Part shown: in pieces, positions 45,523 to 55,294 of the stretch
How the letters are laid out: each line of letters opens with the position of its first letter
Numbering within the stretch: position 1 is the stretch's first letter
DNA from: Thiothrix lacustris DSM 21227
GTDB lineage: Bacteria > Pseudomonadota > Gammaproteobacteria > Thiotrichales > Thiotrichaceae
Assembly (NCBI RefSeq): GCF_000621325.1
Contig: NZ_JHYQ01000016.1
Span: 1-64,000 of the forward strand
Length of the DNA: 64,000 bases
Direction: 5' to 3'
The notes under the pieces: model-generated
Databases searched by the model: none
Told to the model about the DNA's origin: nothing
The model's input: the letters and a program-made list of their open reading frames with translations, nothing else
Position numbers and translations under genes: made by a program

Positions 45523-46329
45523 ATGAAAATCCGTCACTGGATAGTACTGGCAATGAGCCTGTTATTATTCCCAACATCCTTGTGGGCGCAAACGGTCGTA
45601 CTCGTTCACGGCTTTCAAGCCAGCGGCATGGATTGGCGCAAACAAGGTGTTACCCCAGTATTGCAACAATATGGCTGGGCAGATGGTGGCAATGTCATCC
45701 TCACCTCACAAGGTGTTTATAACCCCACCAACCCGATAGGTCGACCAGCACGCATTTTCTACACCGTTGAATTGCCGCGCCGTGCGCCCATCATGCTACA
45801 AGCGCTCTGGCTGGATCTCTACCTGCAATATATTTATGCCCAACGTCAGGAACCCCTGACGCTGGTAGGGCACTCAGCAGGTGGTTTAGTCGCTCGCGAC
45901 TGGCTAGTCAGTGCCAATAGTGTCCCCGTGGATAGCCTTATTACGATTGCGACCCCGCATGTTGGCACGCCCAGTGCGATGCTTGCTAGCCTTGCCACCA
46001 ATACCCCGATGGGCTTTTTTGCCAAAATGATGGGGATGGGCAAGTGGAGTGCTGACGCGGAAAACTTATACGACGACATGCGTCCTGAAAAGCCAGGGCG
46101 TTTCCTATATTGGCTGAACCATCAACCACACCCAGCGATTCGCTACGTCTCGGTGATACGCGACAATCAGCTACGCCCCGACAGGTTTGATTTCGTAGTA
46201 CCGACTTACAGCCAGGACATGAACAATACCTTCGCCCTACACGGCAAATCTGAACGCGTAACGGATCAAGGTTCTCACTTCCTTGGTCTCCAGGATGGCT
46301 ACACACTGGCAAAGATTTTAGCGCACTAA
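45523..46329 (+). CDS. Exported alpha/beta-hydrolase (triacylglycerol-lipase-like)
   Basis: 268 residues with a signal peptide ending near SLWAQ. The mature protein starts with VVLVHGFQASGMDW (oxyanion region) and carries the nucleophile elbow GHSAGG near residue 117, with Ser as nucleophile. C-terminal Asp and GSHFLGLQDG supply the likely acid and histidine. A secreted or periplasmic lipase/esterase; it could be a type II secretion substrate, but this is speculative. A strong GGAGG site precedes the ATG. Confidence 0.85.
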   Translation: MKIRHWIVLAMSLLLFPTSLWAQTVVLVHGFQASGMDWRKQGVTPVLQQYGWADGGNVILTSQGVYNPTNPIGRPARIFYTVELPRRAPIMLQALWLDLYLQYIYAQRQEPLTLVGHSAGGLVARDWLVSANSVPVDSLITIATPHVGTPSAMLASLATNTPMGFFAKMMGMGKWSADAENLYDDMRPEKPGRFLYWLNHQPHPAIRYVSVIRDNQLRPDRFDFVVPTYSQDMNNTFALHGKSERVTDQGSHFLGLQDGYTLAKILAH

Positions 46330-46429
46330 AGCCGGTCTTCCCGCGTCTGCTACCACTGTTCGCGCTGGCTATCAACAGGGATGCAAGGGGGTGATAGCGT
46401 GTACTTATGTTAAACCTTGAGTCTGTTGC

Positions 46430-47548
46430 ATGAGTGCCACCACTATCCTGTCCGCCTATTACCGGCATAAGCAAGGCGGCTTTACCACCCGCCTTTACCG
46501 CGCTTACCGCGCCCTCGATGCAGCCGGTTATCGGGTCATTTACGTCGCCACCGAAAAGCTGCCGGTTGAGGGTGAACACATCCAGCCGGTCATTTTACCG
46601 ATGCGCTCCAAGCCCTCCTCGCCGTGGTATTGGCCGGAATTTTACCTGCGAGCCATGCGCGAATTACGCCGCCTGACCCGTGAACATCAGGTGCAACAGC
46701 ATGTGATGTTCTCGTTTTTCTACGCCACCCTGTCGATTTTAGCCAGTTGGGGGCTGGGGGTGAAAACCCTGACCTTCGTGCGCGGCGATGATATTTTCGA
46801 TGCGGCTAAAAAGCGTTTTGCCCGCCCGCGCATCTGGGCACACAGCCTGCTGGAAAAACTGGGGATGCGCTATTCGCATCAGGTGATTACCACCAGCGAC
46901 ACCATGAAAGCCAGCATTAACCAGCGCTCCGGCGGTCAGGAGAAAACCGCCAGTCTGCCCAACAATATTGTGACCCAGCCGCTCGACATTCACCTGCCGA
47001 ATATCCGCGCTGACACGGTGCGCATCGCCACGGTATCAGTGCTGAACCCGCGTAAAAACCTGATGCTGGTGTTACGGGCGCTCAGCCAATTACCCCCCGA
47101 CCAACGCTGGGAATACTTACTGATTGGCAGCGACAACAGCGGCAAACACTATCTGGAAGAACTACAAGCTTTTACCGCTGAAGCCGGGCTAAGCGACCGA
47201 GTACATTTCCTCGGCTGGCGCGATGATGTCGCCACCCTCCTGCAAAGCTGCCACCTGCTGGTGCTACCCACCTTGCACGAAGGCTCCCCGAATGCCCTGC
47301 TGGAAGCGATGGGTTACGGCCTGCCTTGCCTTGCCAGCCATATCCCGGAAATCCGCGAAATCTTGCCTGACCGCGAACTGCTGTTCGACCCGCACCACCC
47401 AGCGGAACTGACCCACAAACTGGAACGTTTCCTCCAGCTACCGGGCTATGCCGGGGTAATCAAGGCGAAAACGGCACAATGCAAGGCACGTTACACCTTC
47501 GATTGGGATCAGCGCATGGTGGCCCTGGTCGACGCAGCCAATGGCTAA
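46430..47548 (+). CDS. Family 4 glycosyltransferase
   Basis: 372 residues, GT-B fold. The donor-binding C-terminal half shows VSVLNPRKNLMLVLRALSQL, FLGWRDDVATLLQSCHLLVL and the E-x7-E motif in HEGSPNALLEAMGYGLP. It is expected to add a sugar from a nucleotide donor to a lipid-linked polysaccharide intermediate on the cytoplasmic side. It overlaps the flippase gene by 8 bp, placing both in one exopolysaccharide operon with the downstream fusion gene. The sugar is unknown. Confidence 0.9.
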   Translation: MSATTILSAYYRHKQGGFTTRLYRAYRALDAAGYRVIYVATEKLPVEGEHIQPVILPMRSKPSSPWYWPEFYLRAMRELRRLTREHQVQQHVMFSFFYATLSILASWGLGVKTLTFVRGDDIFDAAKKRFARPRIWAHSLLEKLGMRYSHQVITTSDTMKASINQRSGGQEKTASLPNNIVTQPLDIHLPNIRADTVRIATVSVLNPRKNLMLVLRALSQLPPDQRWEYLLIGSDNSGKHYLEELQAFTAEAGLSDRVHFLGWRDDVATLLQSCHLLVLPTLHEGSPNALLEAMGYGLPCLASHIPEIREILPDRELLFDPHHPAELTHKLERFLQLPGYAGVIKAKTAQCKARYTFDWDQRMVALVDAANG

Positions 47549-49049
47549 AGCAATCACCAAGGGGTATGCCAGTTCCACCGTGATCCGCTTGCTGGCGATT
47601 GGCCTCAATGCGGTGGGGGCACTGCTGCTGTTGCCATTTGTGCTCAAGGCGCTGGGGGCAAACGATTTTGGTATCTGGGCGATGGCAACCTCCATCACCG
47701 GCTACCTATTGCTGCTGGATTTTGGCATTGCACTGGCCTGCACCCGTTACCTGTCGGTGAATGCTGAAGATCAGGCGGGCTGGCGACGCACGTTCAGCAG
47801 TTCATTCGCGCTATCACTAGGCTTGGCAGCCCTGTTGTTACTGGTAGCCGGGCTGGTACAAGTGGGCGTTTACAGCGGGCTATTGCCTGCATCCTACCAG
47901 CCCATGCCGAATGTCATCAGCCTGTTGCTGGTGGAAGTCGCGCTATCCATCCCCTTGCGCCTCTACCAAAGCATTTTGCGGGCGGAAATGCGTTATGTGG
48001 AAATCGGCCTGTTTGAAATTGTGCGCATCGTACTGCGCTTGCTCGGTATCCCACTGATCTTGTGGGCAGGTGGCGGGCTAATGAGTATTTTGGTGTATGC
48101 CTCCGCCGTCAATGTGCTGTTTTTTGCACTCATGCTGATCAATGTTTACCGGCGTGACCGCACCCTTTACATCGACTGGCAAACGGTGGACTGGGTGCAT
48201 GTACGCGAACTGTTTAACTTCAGCAAATACGCCGCTGTCACGCAGGTGGCAGAATTCTTCAAATACCGCACCGATAATGTGTTGGTGGGAATACTGTTAG
48301 GGGTCAGCGCGGTTGCCCCTTATGCCATTATGGTGGTGGTCGTCGATATGCTCACCCAAATCCTGATGCGTTTCCAGAGTTACTGGGACACCCTCATCAT
48401 GCGCCATGCTGGGGAACATCGCCTCGCCAGTGCCCTCGATACCACCCTGAAATCACTGCAAATCGGCGTGTCATTAGCCTTGCTGGCCACCTTTGATACT
48501 TGGTTGCTGGGAACGCATTTCCTGAGCCTGTGGGTCGGTGAAACCTACGCCCATCTGGCGCTACCGCTAACCCTGTTTACCCTGATTCTGCCCGGTCTGG
48601 CAGTGCAGTTGGCGACCTCACCTTACTTCAATGCACTGGGAAAACAACGCAGTAATGCGGTGCTGGCCTTGCTGGAAATCCTGATCAAACTGGTCTTGCT
48701 ATTACCGCTCACCAAGCTGTTTGCGGCGGATGGCGTCATCTACGCCAGTGTATTAGCAGCATTTGGTGCTGCCGTGCTGCGCTTACGCGTCATGGCAGGT
48801 ATCGTGCAGTGCTCCCCGCTGCACCTGACACGCATGGTAATTTGCAAATTAATGCCCGTGCTGGTGTTACTAGGCGTTCTGTGGAGCCTCACTCTGTTGC
48901 TGGAATTGGCAGGTATGCCAGCACTGTTCACAGCAGCACTGATTTTAGCATTGCAGCTCATCTATTTATTATTTTCTATCAAAAAACCTACTTATACGCA
49001 TCATCCAGCACTTCACGCCATTTGTCCAAGCCCGCGTAGCACTAGCTGA
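47541..49049 (+). CDS. Polysaccharide flippase (Wzx-like, MOP superfamily)
   Basis: 502 residues with about 12-14 membrane helices. The N-terminus STVIRLLAIGLNAVGALLLL and the LKALGANDFGIWAMATSITGYL segment are typical of Wzx/RfbX-type transporters, which move undecaprenyl-linked repeat units to the periplasm. Its ATG lies inside the end of the glycosyltransferase gene. The downstream glycosyltransferase-kinase fusion starts 50 bp later. Confidence 0.88.
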   Translation: MAKAITKGYASSTVIRLLAIGLNAVGALLLLPFVLKALGANDFGIWAMATSITGYLLLLDFGIALACTRYLSVNAEDQAGWRRTFSSSFALSLGLAALLLLVAGLVQVGVYSGLLPASYQPMPNVISLLLVEVALSIPLRLYQSILRAEMRYVEIGLFEIVRIVLRLLGIPLILWAGGGLMSILVYASAVNVLFFALMLINVYRRDRTLYIDWQTVDWVHVRELFNFSKYAAVTQVAEFFKYRTDNVLVGILLGVSAVAPYAIMVVVVDMLTQILMRFQSYWDTLIMRHAGEHRLASALDTTLKSLQIGVSLALLATFDTWLLGTHFLSLWVGETYAHLALPLTLFTLILPGLAVQLATSPYFNALGKQRSNAVLALLEILIKLVLLLPLTKLFAADGVIYASVLAAFGAAVLRLRVMAGIVQCSPLHLTRMVICKLMPVLVLLGVLWSLTLLLELAGMPALFTAALILALQLIYLLFSIKKPTYTHHPALHAICPSPRSTS

Positions 49050-49099
49050 CAGCATTCCCTATTGTCAAGGCTACCGAAATCATCAGAAACGAGCATACC

Positions 49100-52000
49100 T
49101 TGAAAATCGCATTCATTGCCATCAAAGGGATTGACCGCATCGGCGGTGTCGAAACCTACACGGTAGAGCTGGGTAAAAGGCTGGTTGACGCAGGGCATCA
49201 GGTCATTGTGTACACGGCGAAAACCCCGGAACACCCTGCCCCATTCTATTATGAGGGGATGCGGGTTATTCCGTTATCCACCATTCACCATAAATATTTT
49301 GAAAAAATGGTGCTGGTTATCCATGCTAGCCTGCACCAGTTCTCGGTAAAGGGTATTGACGTGGTGCACTACCATGCCGTCGGCCCCAGCCTGTTTTCGT
49401 TCCTGCCGCGTCTAATCGGGCGTTACACCGTTTTCCAGAGCCACGGGCATGAATGGGAACGCAGTTCATGGAATAGTTTCGCACAGCTATTTTTTCACCT
49501 ATCGGAAAAACTCACCTTCTGGTTTGCCAATGATGCTACGGCCGTTTCCCGCACGCTTCAGCACTATTACCAGCAAAAATATCACAAGAACGTTACCTAT
49601 ATTCCGACCGGCATCACACCGCGCTTACACCCTGCCGTACTCAATAAGATTGCCCGTTATGGTGTCACACGTGGTAGCTACATCCTCTATGTTGGGCGCT
49701 TATCGCTGGAAAAACGGGTACATGACCTGATTCAAGCATACCAACAATTGGAACAGCCAAGCGTCAAATTGGTCATCGTCGGTAGCGCCCGCGCCCAAGA
49801 CTCTTACGCTGATAAATTGAATGCACTGGCCGACGGCAATCCCAATATTCTGTTCACCGGTGCGGTATATGGCGAAGAATTAGCAGAATGGTACGACAAC
49901 GCGTATGTGTATGTACTGCCCTCGCAGATGGAAGGCTTGCCCATCACCCTGCTAGAGGCCATGAGCCTAGGGCGTTGCTGCATTGCCAGTGACATTGATG
50001 CCAATACCGAAGCATTAGACGGCAAAGGCATCCTCTTCCCGACAGGCGATACCGCCGCATTACGCGACCGCTTGCAAGATGCGCTCGATGACCCGGCACG
50101 GGTGCAACAGATCGGCGCAACCTTGTACCAGCACGTACTTAACCATTACACCTGGACACTGGTCACTGACCAATTCATCCAGTTTTACCAAAAAGCACTT
50201 CCCGCAGCAGTTAACAAAGGCACTGTCACTATTATGAAAGGCAACGGCACATCCATCCCCCATTACCCTGCCAACACCCCTGAACCCACACGTAATGCCC
50301 CACACATCGTATTAGCAGACCCAGCGCCGGGACGTGATTACACTGCGTATGCGACACCGCCTAAAATCCCGCTGTCACATTACTGGAGCACTCTGCGCCA
50401 AAATACTGGCCCCATCCTGCTGACAACCGCCCTGATCAGCGCTCTAATGCTCGGCTTGGCATGGCTGACCAACCCAACCTACACCGCCAAAAGCAGCGTC
50501 AAGATCGAAACCACCTCGCCCAAATTGTTGGAATACGATGTGGATACGGCTCGCCCACCGTCTTATATTGACGAAAATATGTTCTACAACACCCAGTACA
50601 AAATGCTGCGTAGCCGCGATCTGGCTACCGAAGTCATCGACAAACTGGGCATCCGTGACACCCTGCTGGAAGAACGCGGCTTTAAAGAGCCTGCTTACTG
50701 GTTGATTGCCCCCTTGAAAGCCATCGTGGCAGACGCACGCAAACTCTTGCCCGGTAACGAAGCAGCGGCATGGGATTCCCCCGAAGTAACGGCTGAAGAA
50801 ATCTTTCTAGAACACCTGACCATCAACCCAGTCAGAAATTCACGCATCATTGACATCCATTTCACCTCAACCAACCCGATCATGGCACGGGATGTCGTGC
50901 AAGGCATGACCGATACCTTCGTGGAATTGCAACAACGCGGCAAGCAAGCAGCAGCGGAGCAAGCCACCCAATTCCTCGATAAGCAAATCAATGAGGCACG
51001 CGACAAACTGCAAACCAGTGAAGCCGCCCTGATCCGTTACGCCCGCAATAAAAACATCGTCGACACCAACTCAGACGAACCTATCATTGCCAAAAATCTG
51101 GAAGAACTCAGCAAAGCTCACATAGCAGCCAAGGAAAAACGCATCCAAACCCAAAGTTTGTACAACAGCAAAGGTAAAGTCGCTGGCTCCTTGAATGTGG
51201 ACGATAGCCCACTGATTCAGGAACACAAAAAGGAACTGGGTAAACTACAAAGCACCTATTTAGCGAACCTTGAGCTATTTAAACCCAATTACCCAGCCAT
51301 GCTATCCCTGCAAGAGCAAATTAACAGCCGTGAAGCCCTGATTGCCAAGGAAAGTACCCATATCCGTTCAGACACTGCCATCAACCTCAAGGCCTCCTAT
51401 GAAGCTGCTGTCGCAGAAGAACGCAAGCTGGATGACGAAATCAAGCTACTGGAAAAAGAATTACTGCAATTCCGCGATGACAGCATCGGCTATGCCAACC
51501 TCAAGCGCGATGTGGAAACCGGGCGCAGCCTGTACGACGGTTTGTTACAACGCGTTAAAGAAATCAATGTCGTGGAAACAGCCCAGACGGGCAGCATTTC
51601 AGTGGTCGACAAAGCCATTTTACCCTCACGCAAAGATGGCCCCAGCTACGCCAAATACCTGTTACTGGGCTTGCTATCCGGCCTGTTCCTCAGCGCTTTG
51701 GCCGTCATGCTGCGCGAAACCCTGCAACCCAAAATACGCCTAACCGAAGACTTGCAGGAAATCGGCGGCAAATACCAAGTGCTGCACTCCCTTCCTTACA
51801 GCAAAGCACTCCTGAACCGCAGTCAGGCCGAATTGCTCAAGCAGCAACCCGACCAAACCTGGGTAGATGCACTGCGTTACCTGAAAACCTCGCTGGTACT
51901 CGCCAACAACGGGCGCTTCCCGCAAATCCTGCATATTACCAGCCCCCTGCCGGGTGAAGGCAAAAGCACCACCGCCGTCAATCTGGCGCTGATGCTAGCC

Positions 52001-52501
52001 AACACCGGCAACAAGGTCTTACTGATTGATGCGGATTTGCGTAAACCTACCATCCATAAGCACCTAGAACTCGATAACAGCTACGGCCTGACCCATTACC
52101 TGACCGGCACTGCCCGCGAAAGCCCGCTGACACGGGTCAAAGGTTCACGCCTACTGTTTGTCATTTGTGCAGGCCCTGCCGTACCCGATCCAGTAGAAGC
52201 GCTGTCAGGAGCACACATGCAAACCTTGCTGGACAAATCGCGGGAAGTGTTTGACTACGTGATTGTGGATGCCCCACCGATCCTCGGTATGGCCGACTCC
52301 CTGCTACTCGCCAACCGTTCAGACGGAACCCTGCTGATTGTAGCCAACAACCGCTCCAGCAAACAGGACGTGCGCACCGCCATTGACTGTCTGGAAAAGA
52401 GCCATGGTAAAATACTGGGACTGGTGCAAAACATGGTTCCCAACAAAGCTAACAGCACCAGCAACTACTCTGACGGGCGCAGCATGATCGTTCACGCCTA
52501 A
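49100..52501 (+). CDS. Fusion of family 4 glycosyltransferase and Wzc-like BY-kinase/chain-length regulator
   Basis: 1133 residues in one uninterrupted frame from a TTG start (MKIAFIAIKGIDRIGGVETY context). Residues 1-375 are a GT4 enzyme (IGGVETYTVELGK, LYVGRLSLEKRVHDLI, E-x7-E in MEGLPITLLEAMSLG near 277-285). Residues about 385-1133 are a Wzz/Wzc protein: membrane helices near 436-456 and 852-870, a long coiled periplasmic part, and a BY-kinase with Walker A PGEGKSTT (about 950), A' LLIDADLRKP (about 975) and Walker B YVIVDAPP (about 1052). The C-terminal tyrosine cluster is almost absent (one Tyr in the last 25 residues). Met379 (ATG 50234) is a possible internal start giving a 755-residue, normal-sized Wzc. 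Confidence 0.9.
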   Translation: MKIAFIAIKGIDRIGGVETYTVELGKRLVDAGHQVIVYTAKTPEHPAPFYYEGMRVIPLSTIHHKYFEKMVLVIHASLHQFSVKGIDVVHYHAVGPSLFSFLPRLIGRYTVFQSHGHEWERSSWNSFAQLFFHLSEKLTFWFANDATAVSRTLQHYYQQKYHKNVTYIPTGITPRLHPAVLNKIARYGVTRGSYILYVGRLSLEKRVHDLIQAYQQLEQPSVKLVIVGSARAQDSYADKLNALADGNPNILFTGAVYGEELAEWYDNAYVYVLPSQMEGLPITLLEAMSLGRCCIASDIDANTEALDGKGILFPTGDTAALRDRLQDALDDPARVQQIGATLYQHVLNHYTWTLVTDQFIQFYQKALPAAVNKGTVTIMKGNGTSIPHYPANTPEPTRNAPHIVLADPAPGRDYTAYATPPKIPLSHYWSTLRQNTGPILLTTALISALMLGLAWLTNPTYTAKSSVKIETTSPKLLEYDVDTARPPSYIDENMFYNTQYKMLRSRDLATEVIDKLGIRDTLLEERGFKEPAYWLIAPLKAIVADARKLLPGNEAAAWDSPEVTAEEIFLEHLTINPVRNSRIIDIHFTSTNPIMARDVVQGMTDTFVELQQRGKQAAAEQATQFLDKQINEARDKLQTSEAALIRYARNKNIVDTNSDEPIIAKNLEELSKAHIAAKEKRIQTQSLYNSKGKVAGSLNVDDSPLIQEHKKELGKLQSTYLANLELFKPNYPAMLSLQEQINSREALIAKESTHIRSDTAINLKASYEAAVAEERKLDDEIKLLEKELLQFRDDSIGYANLKRDVETGRSLYDGLLQRVKEINVVETAQTGSISVVDKAILPSRKDGPSYAKYLLLGLLSGLFLSALAVMLRETLQPKIRLTEDLQEIGGKYQVLHSLPYSKALLNRSQAELLKQQPDQTWVDALRYLKTSLVLANNGRFPQILHITSPLPGEGKSTTAVNLALMLANTGNKVLLIDADLRKPTIHKHLELDNSYGLTHYLTGTARESPLTRVKGSRLLFVICAGPAVPDPVEALSGAHMQTLLDKSREVFDYVIVDAPPILGMADSLLLANRSDGTLLIVANNRSSKQDVRTAIDCLEKSHGKILGLVQNMVPNKANSTSNYSDGRSMIVHA

Positions 52502-52508
52502 CCCCTAT

Positions 52509-53762
52509 TTACCGCGCAGGCACTGCTGTCCCGGTGGCAGCGGTGTGTTGCCGGTACAGCTCATACAGCATCACCGCAATCACCATATCCATGAACAGGT
52601 CGTTACTCAGAATCCCCGCATTATGAAAAAGGGAGTTCACAAAAGCGCCCAGTATAAACACCGCCCGATACCAACTACCCGCGATCAACCGATACACGTA
52701 GTAGACCAGCAAAAACACCCCGGCAAACCCGAAGGTATGCACCAGATTGAGAATGGAATTGTGTACCGGCACGATATAGTGCGCTTTCTCGCTGGGATCA
52801 TAATTGAACAGGTTCTGATCATTCACGAAATATTGCACCGCGTACTCAACCGTATCGAAATTAAAACCATAGCCAAACGGCTGGCGCAAAAACAGCTCTG
52901 TGCCGTATTTATACAAGGTACTACGCCCGGCTGCCGAAGCATCATCCAGACTGATCATCCGGGAATCGATCCCCGCCTTGTCCGCCAGCAACACAAAGGC
53001 AAGCCCACCCAACAACACCAACAAACCCGTCGCCGGAATCACCCGCGCCGGAAATAGAAACAGGTAAATCAACGCAGGCATCAGCAAAGCCGCCCCCATT
53101 GCCGAACGGGTTTCCGACGCAAAAATCCCCCCCGCCAGAATCAGCCCCACCACCACAGCCACCATCTGGAAGCGCGGGTTATAACGGTTCTGAAGCACCA
53201 GATACAGGTTAAGCATTAACGCCCCCAGCAGCATATAAGTTTGTGGAATCGCATACAAACTCAAACCGGGCGGACGCAACAAGGCTTCGGTAATCTGCGA
53301 CTGGATTTCATCGCTGAGCTCCTTGTTCTGAATACCCGCCAAAGCACCTTGCAATTTCCACGCAAACTGCACATCCAACGCCTGCATAATCCCCACCAGC
53401 GCCGAAGGCAACGCAATCCCCACCACCAAATACCCCAGCGTGCGGAAACCGAATTGCTCCACCACAAAAAAGCTCACCAAAATCATCAGGTAAGATTGCA
53501 ACAACTTCAGCTCGCCATTGGCAATATTACCGGGGGTAACGTTATTCGCGAGTGACACCACCAAGCCCAGCATCGCCAGCAACAGATAGACCTTGCTGGC
53601 CAACCCTATCCGAAACAGCGTCGTATAATCACGCATCACCACCAGCCCACCCGCCAACAGGATCAGGAACGACCTAACCGGCAAGCCCGCCACATACACA
53701 TTGTTCAGGTAGGCCAAAAAAATGAAATGTAGGGCAAACACCCCCAAAATAACAGTACGCAT
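52509..53762 (-). CDS. O-antigen ligase/polymerase-family membrane protein
   Basis: 417 residues with 10-12 membrane helices and a large periplasmic loop near 285-345 containing AAGRSTLYKYGTELFLRQPF and the conserved PVHNSILNLVHTFGF histidine motif. This is the Wzy_C/O-antigen ligase signature. It probably polymerises or ligates the polysaccharide made by this locus. It is co-transcribed with the upstream gene at 53766 (3 bp apart) and convergent with the fusion gene (7 bp apart). Confidence 0.87.
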   Translation of the reverse strand: MRTVILGVFALHFIFLAYLNNVYVAGLPVRSFLILLAGGLVVMRDYTTLFRIGLASKVYLLLAMLGLVVSLANNVTPGNIANGELKLLQSYLMILVSFFVVEQFGFRTLGYLVVGIALPSALVGIMQALDVQFAWKLQGALAGIQNKELSDEIQSQITEALLRPPGLSLYAIPQTYMLLGALMLNLYLVLQNRYNPRFQMVAVVVGLILAGGIFASETRSAMGAALLMPALIYLFLFPARVIPATGLLVLLGGLAFVLLADKAGIDSRMISLDDASAAGRSTLYKYGTELFLRQPFGYGFNFDTVEYAVQYFVNDQNLFNYDPSEKAHYIVPVHNSILNLVHTFGFAGVFLLVYYVYRLIAGSWYRAVFILGAFVNSLFHNAGILSNDLFMDMVIAVMLYELYRQHTAATGTAVPAR

Positions 53763-53765
53763 CGC

Positions 53766-55079
53766 TTATGGCTCTTGTTCGAGGTCAATCAGGTTAAGGT
53801 AGGCCGTGCCCGGTTCGGGTTCCGGGTCGTAGCTGGCATGGGCATGGTAATCCGACACGAAAAACACATAACGCCCGGAAGGGGAGCTAGCAGCACGGGC
53901 TTCGCGCTTGTAGGTGGTCACTTCACCGTCGCGGGTAACACCCCAGCGGCGGGCAGTTTGCTTGCTATCGGCGTGGCGAGGGCCGCGCCCTTGCCGGGAA
54001 TTGCCGACATGACGAGCAGGCGTTTTGCCATCGAGAGAAACCTGATACAAGCTGCCATCCTGATGGCGTGACATCAACACCCAGCCCGGCTTGCCCGCGA
54101 TACGCGCCACATGCCCGGAAGCACTGGCACGAGCATCCGGTTCCGCTTCTTCTTGGGTGTCAGGCCAAATGCGCTGGCTGTGGGCATCGGCCAGTTTCAC
54201 CTTGAACAAACCACGCCAGTTGCCGTAGACCAGCCAAGGAATGCCTTCACGGTCGAGGGCAATGTCGCTGTGTTTCACATCATCCAGCAATACCCGTGGG
54301 CTGGCTGTCGCGGTTTCAGCAAACGGAACCACCAGCATGGCTTCTTGCGGCGCGTGTTGTGCAAACAGCACGTATTCGCCGGTAGGGTCAACACTTGCCC
54401 AATCAAAGCTATCATCCCCCACACTCGCGGCGACCTTGCGCCACGGCAAAGCGCGTTTATCTGCTACTTCATAGGGCTGGATATACATCCCGGAACCGTC
54501 CTGTGCCGCGCCTGCCAGCACCAGACGTTTGCCATCGTCAGAAAAATTCCCCTCACCCATCCCAAAGGTAATCCACGCAAAGTCCGGGAAATGCGCCCAT
54601 TCCTGCACACGGGTTTTATAGGTGCTGAAGTCAATGCTGGCACGCATCAGACGATTGCCATCGGTAAACCAGTACACATTGTCGGCCTGCCTATCCCACA
54701 ACAATTGGCGTTGCTGAAGGTCGGCTTCCTTTTCGGCGGTCGGCACCCAGCCAACCAAACGCTTGTCGGACAAGCGCCACAAAGCGGCATAAGGGTGGTT
54801 TTGTCCCGCCGACCCCAAAGCATGGGTTTCGGTGCGGTTCGCGGGGGAAGTACGGCTGTAAAAGTGCTGGGCGTGTAACAGGGTAATATTGTCTTCGCCA
54901 TCAGGATGAGGGCATTGTTGCTGCATTTCCGCAGCACTGCCACCCAGCCGCCACACGTTGAAATCGGTATCAGGGTCTAGCGTAAAACCCGCCAAGGGAG
55001 GCGCAGCCGCATTCCCGGCAGAACACAGGAGCAGATTAACAAGCAGAAGGAACACAGACAGGCCGGAAAGCTTTATCAT
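53766..55079 (-). CDS. Exported protein, probable beta-propeller
   Basis: 437 residues with a signal peptide (to about GNAAA). Repeating blocks such as VYWFTDGNRLMRASIDFSTY, GNFSDDGKRLVLAGAAQDGS, DWASVDPTGEYVLFAQHAP and SSPSGRYVFFVSDYHAHA resemble the blades of TolB/WD40-like propellers. It heads an operon with the O-antigen ligase-like gene, suggesting a periplasmic role in polysaccharide handling. I do not recognise a named family. Confidence 0.75.
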   Translation of the reverse strand: MIKLSGLSVFLLLVNLLLCSAGNAAAPPLAGFTLDPDTDFNVWRLGGSAAEMQQQCPHPDGEDNITLLHAQHFYSRTSPANRTETHALGSAGQNHPYAALWRLSDKRLVGWVPTAEKEADLQQRQLLWDRQADNVYWFTDGNRLMRASIDFSTYKTRVQEWAHFPDFAWITFGMGEGNFSDDGKRLVLAGAAQDGSGMYIQPYEVADKRALPWRKVAASVGDDSFDWASVDPTGEYVLFAQHAPQEAMLVVPFAETATASPRVLLDDVKHSDIALDREGIPWLVYGNWRGLFKVKLADAHSQRIWPDTQEEAEPDARASASGHVARIAGKPGWVLMSRHQDGSLYQVSLDGKTPARHVGNSRQGRGPRHADSKQTARRWGVTRDGEVTTYKREARAASSPSGRYVFFVSDYHAHASYDPEPEPGTAYLNLIDLEQEP

Positions 55080-55294
55080 CGGATGGTTTTTCTTAAATTT
55101 TTCTCATCTGTATAACTCACCCCCCTAGTATTCGCTATTTTTTTTCGACCAAGTACCAACACTTTACGACAGTCGGATGGTCAAATTCATTAAAATAAAG
55201 TGGCAAAAAAGCTTATGCCCACCTAACTTTACAAGAGAATGTTGGTCTATCTGATGGAACGATGGGCAAAAATAACTCTCAGGGGAATTTCACC

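Noticed and set aside
46330-46429. Possible small gene between the lipase and glycosyltransferase
   Set aside because: No frame with a ribosome-binding site; short spacer only.
50180-50300. Suspected frameshift or missing stop between the glycosyltransferase and kinase halves
   Set aside because: The frame is continuous, codon use is the same on both sides and the linker is a plausible Pro-rich spacer, so I treat it as a real fusion; resequencing would settle it.
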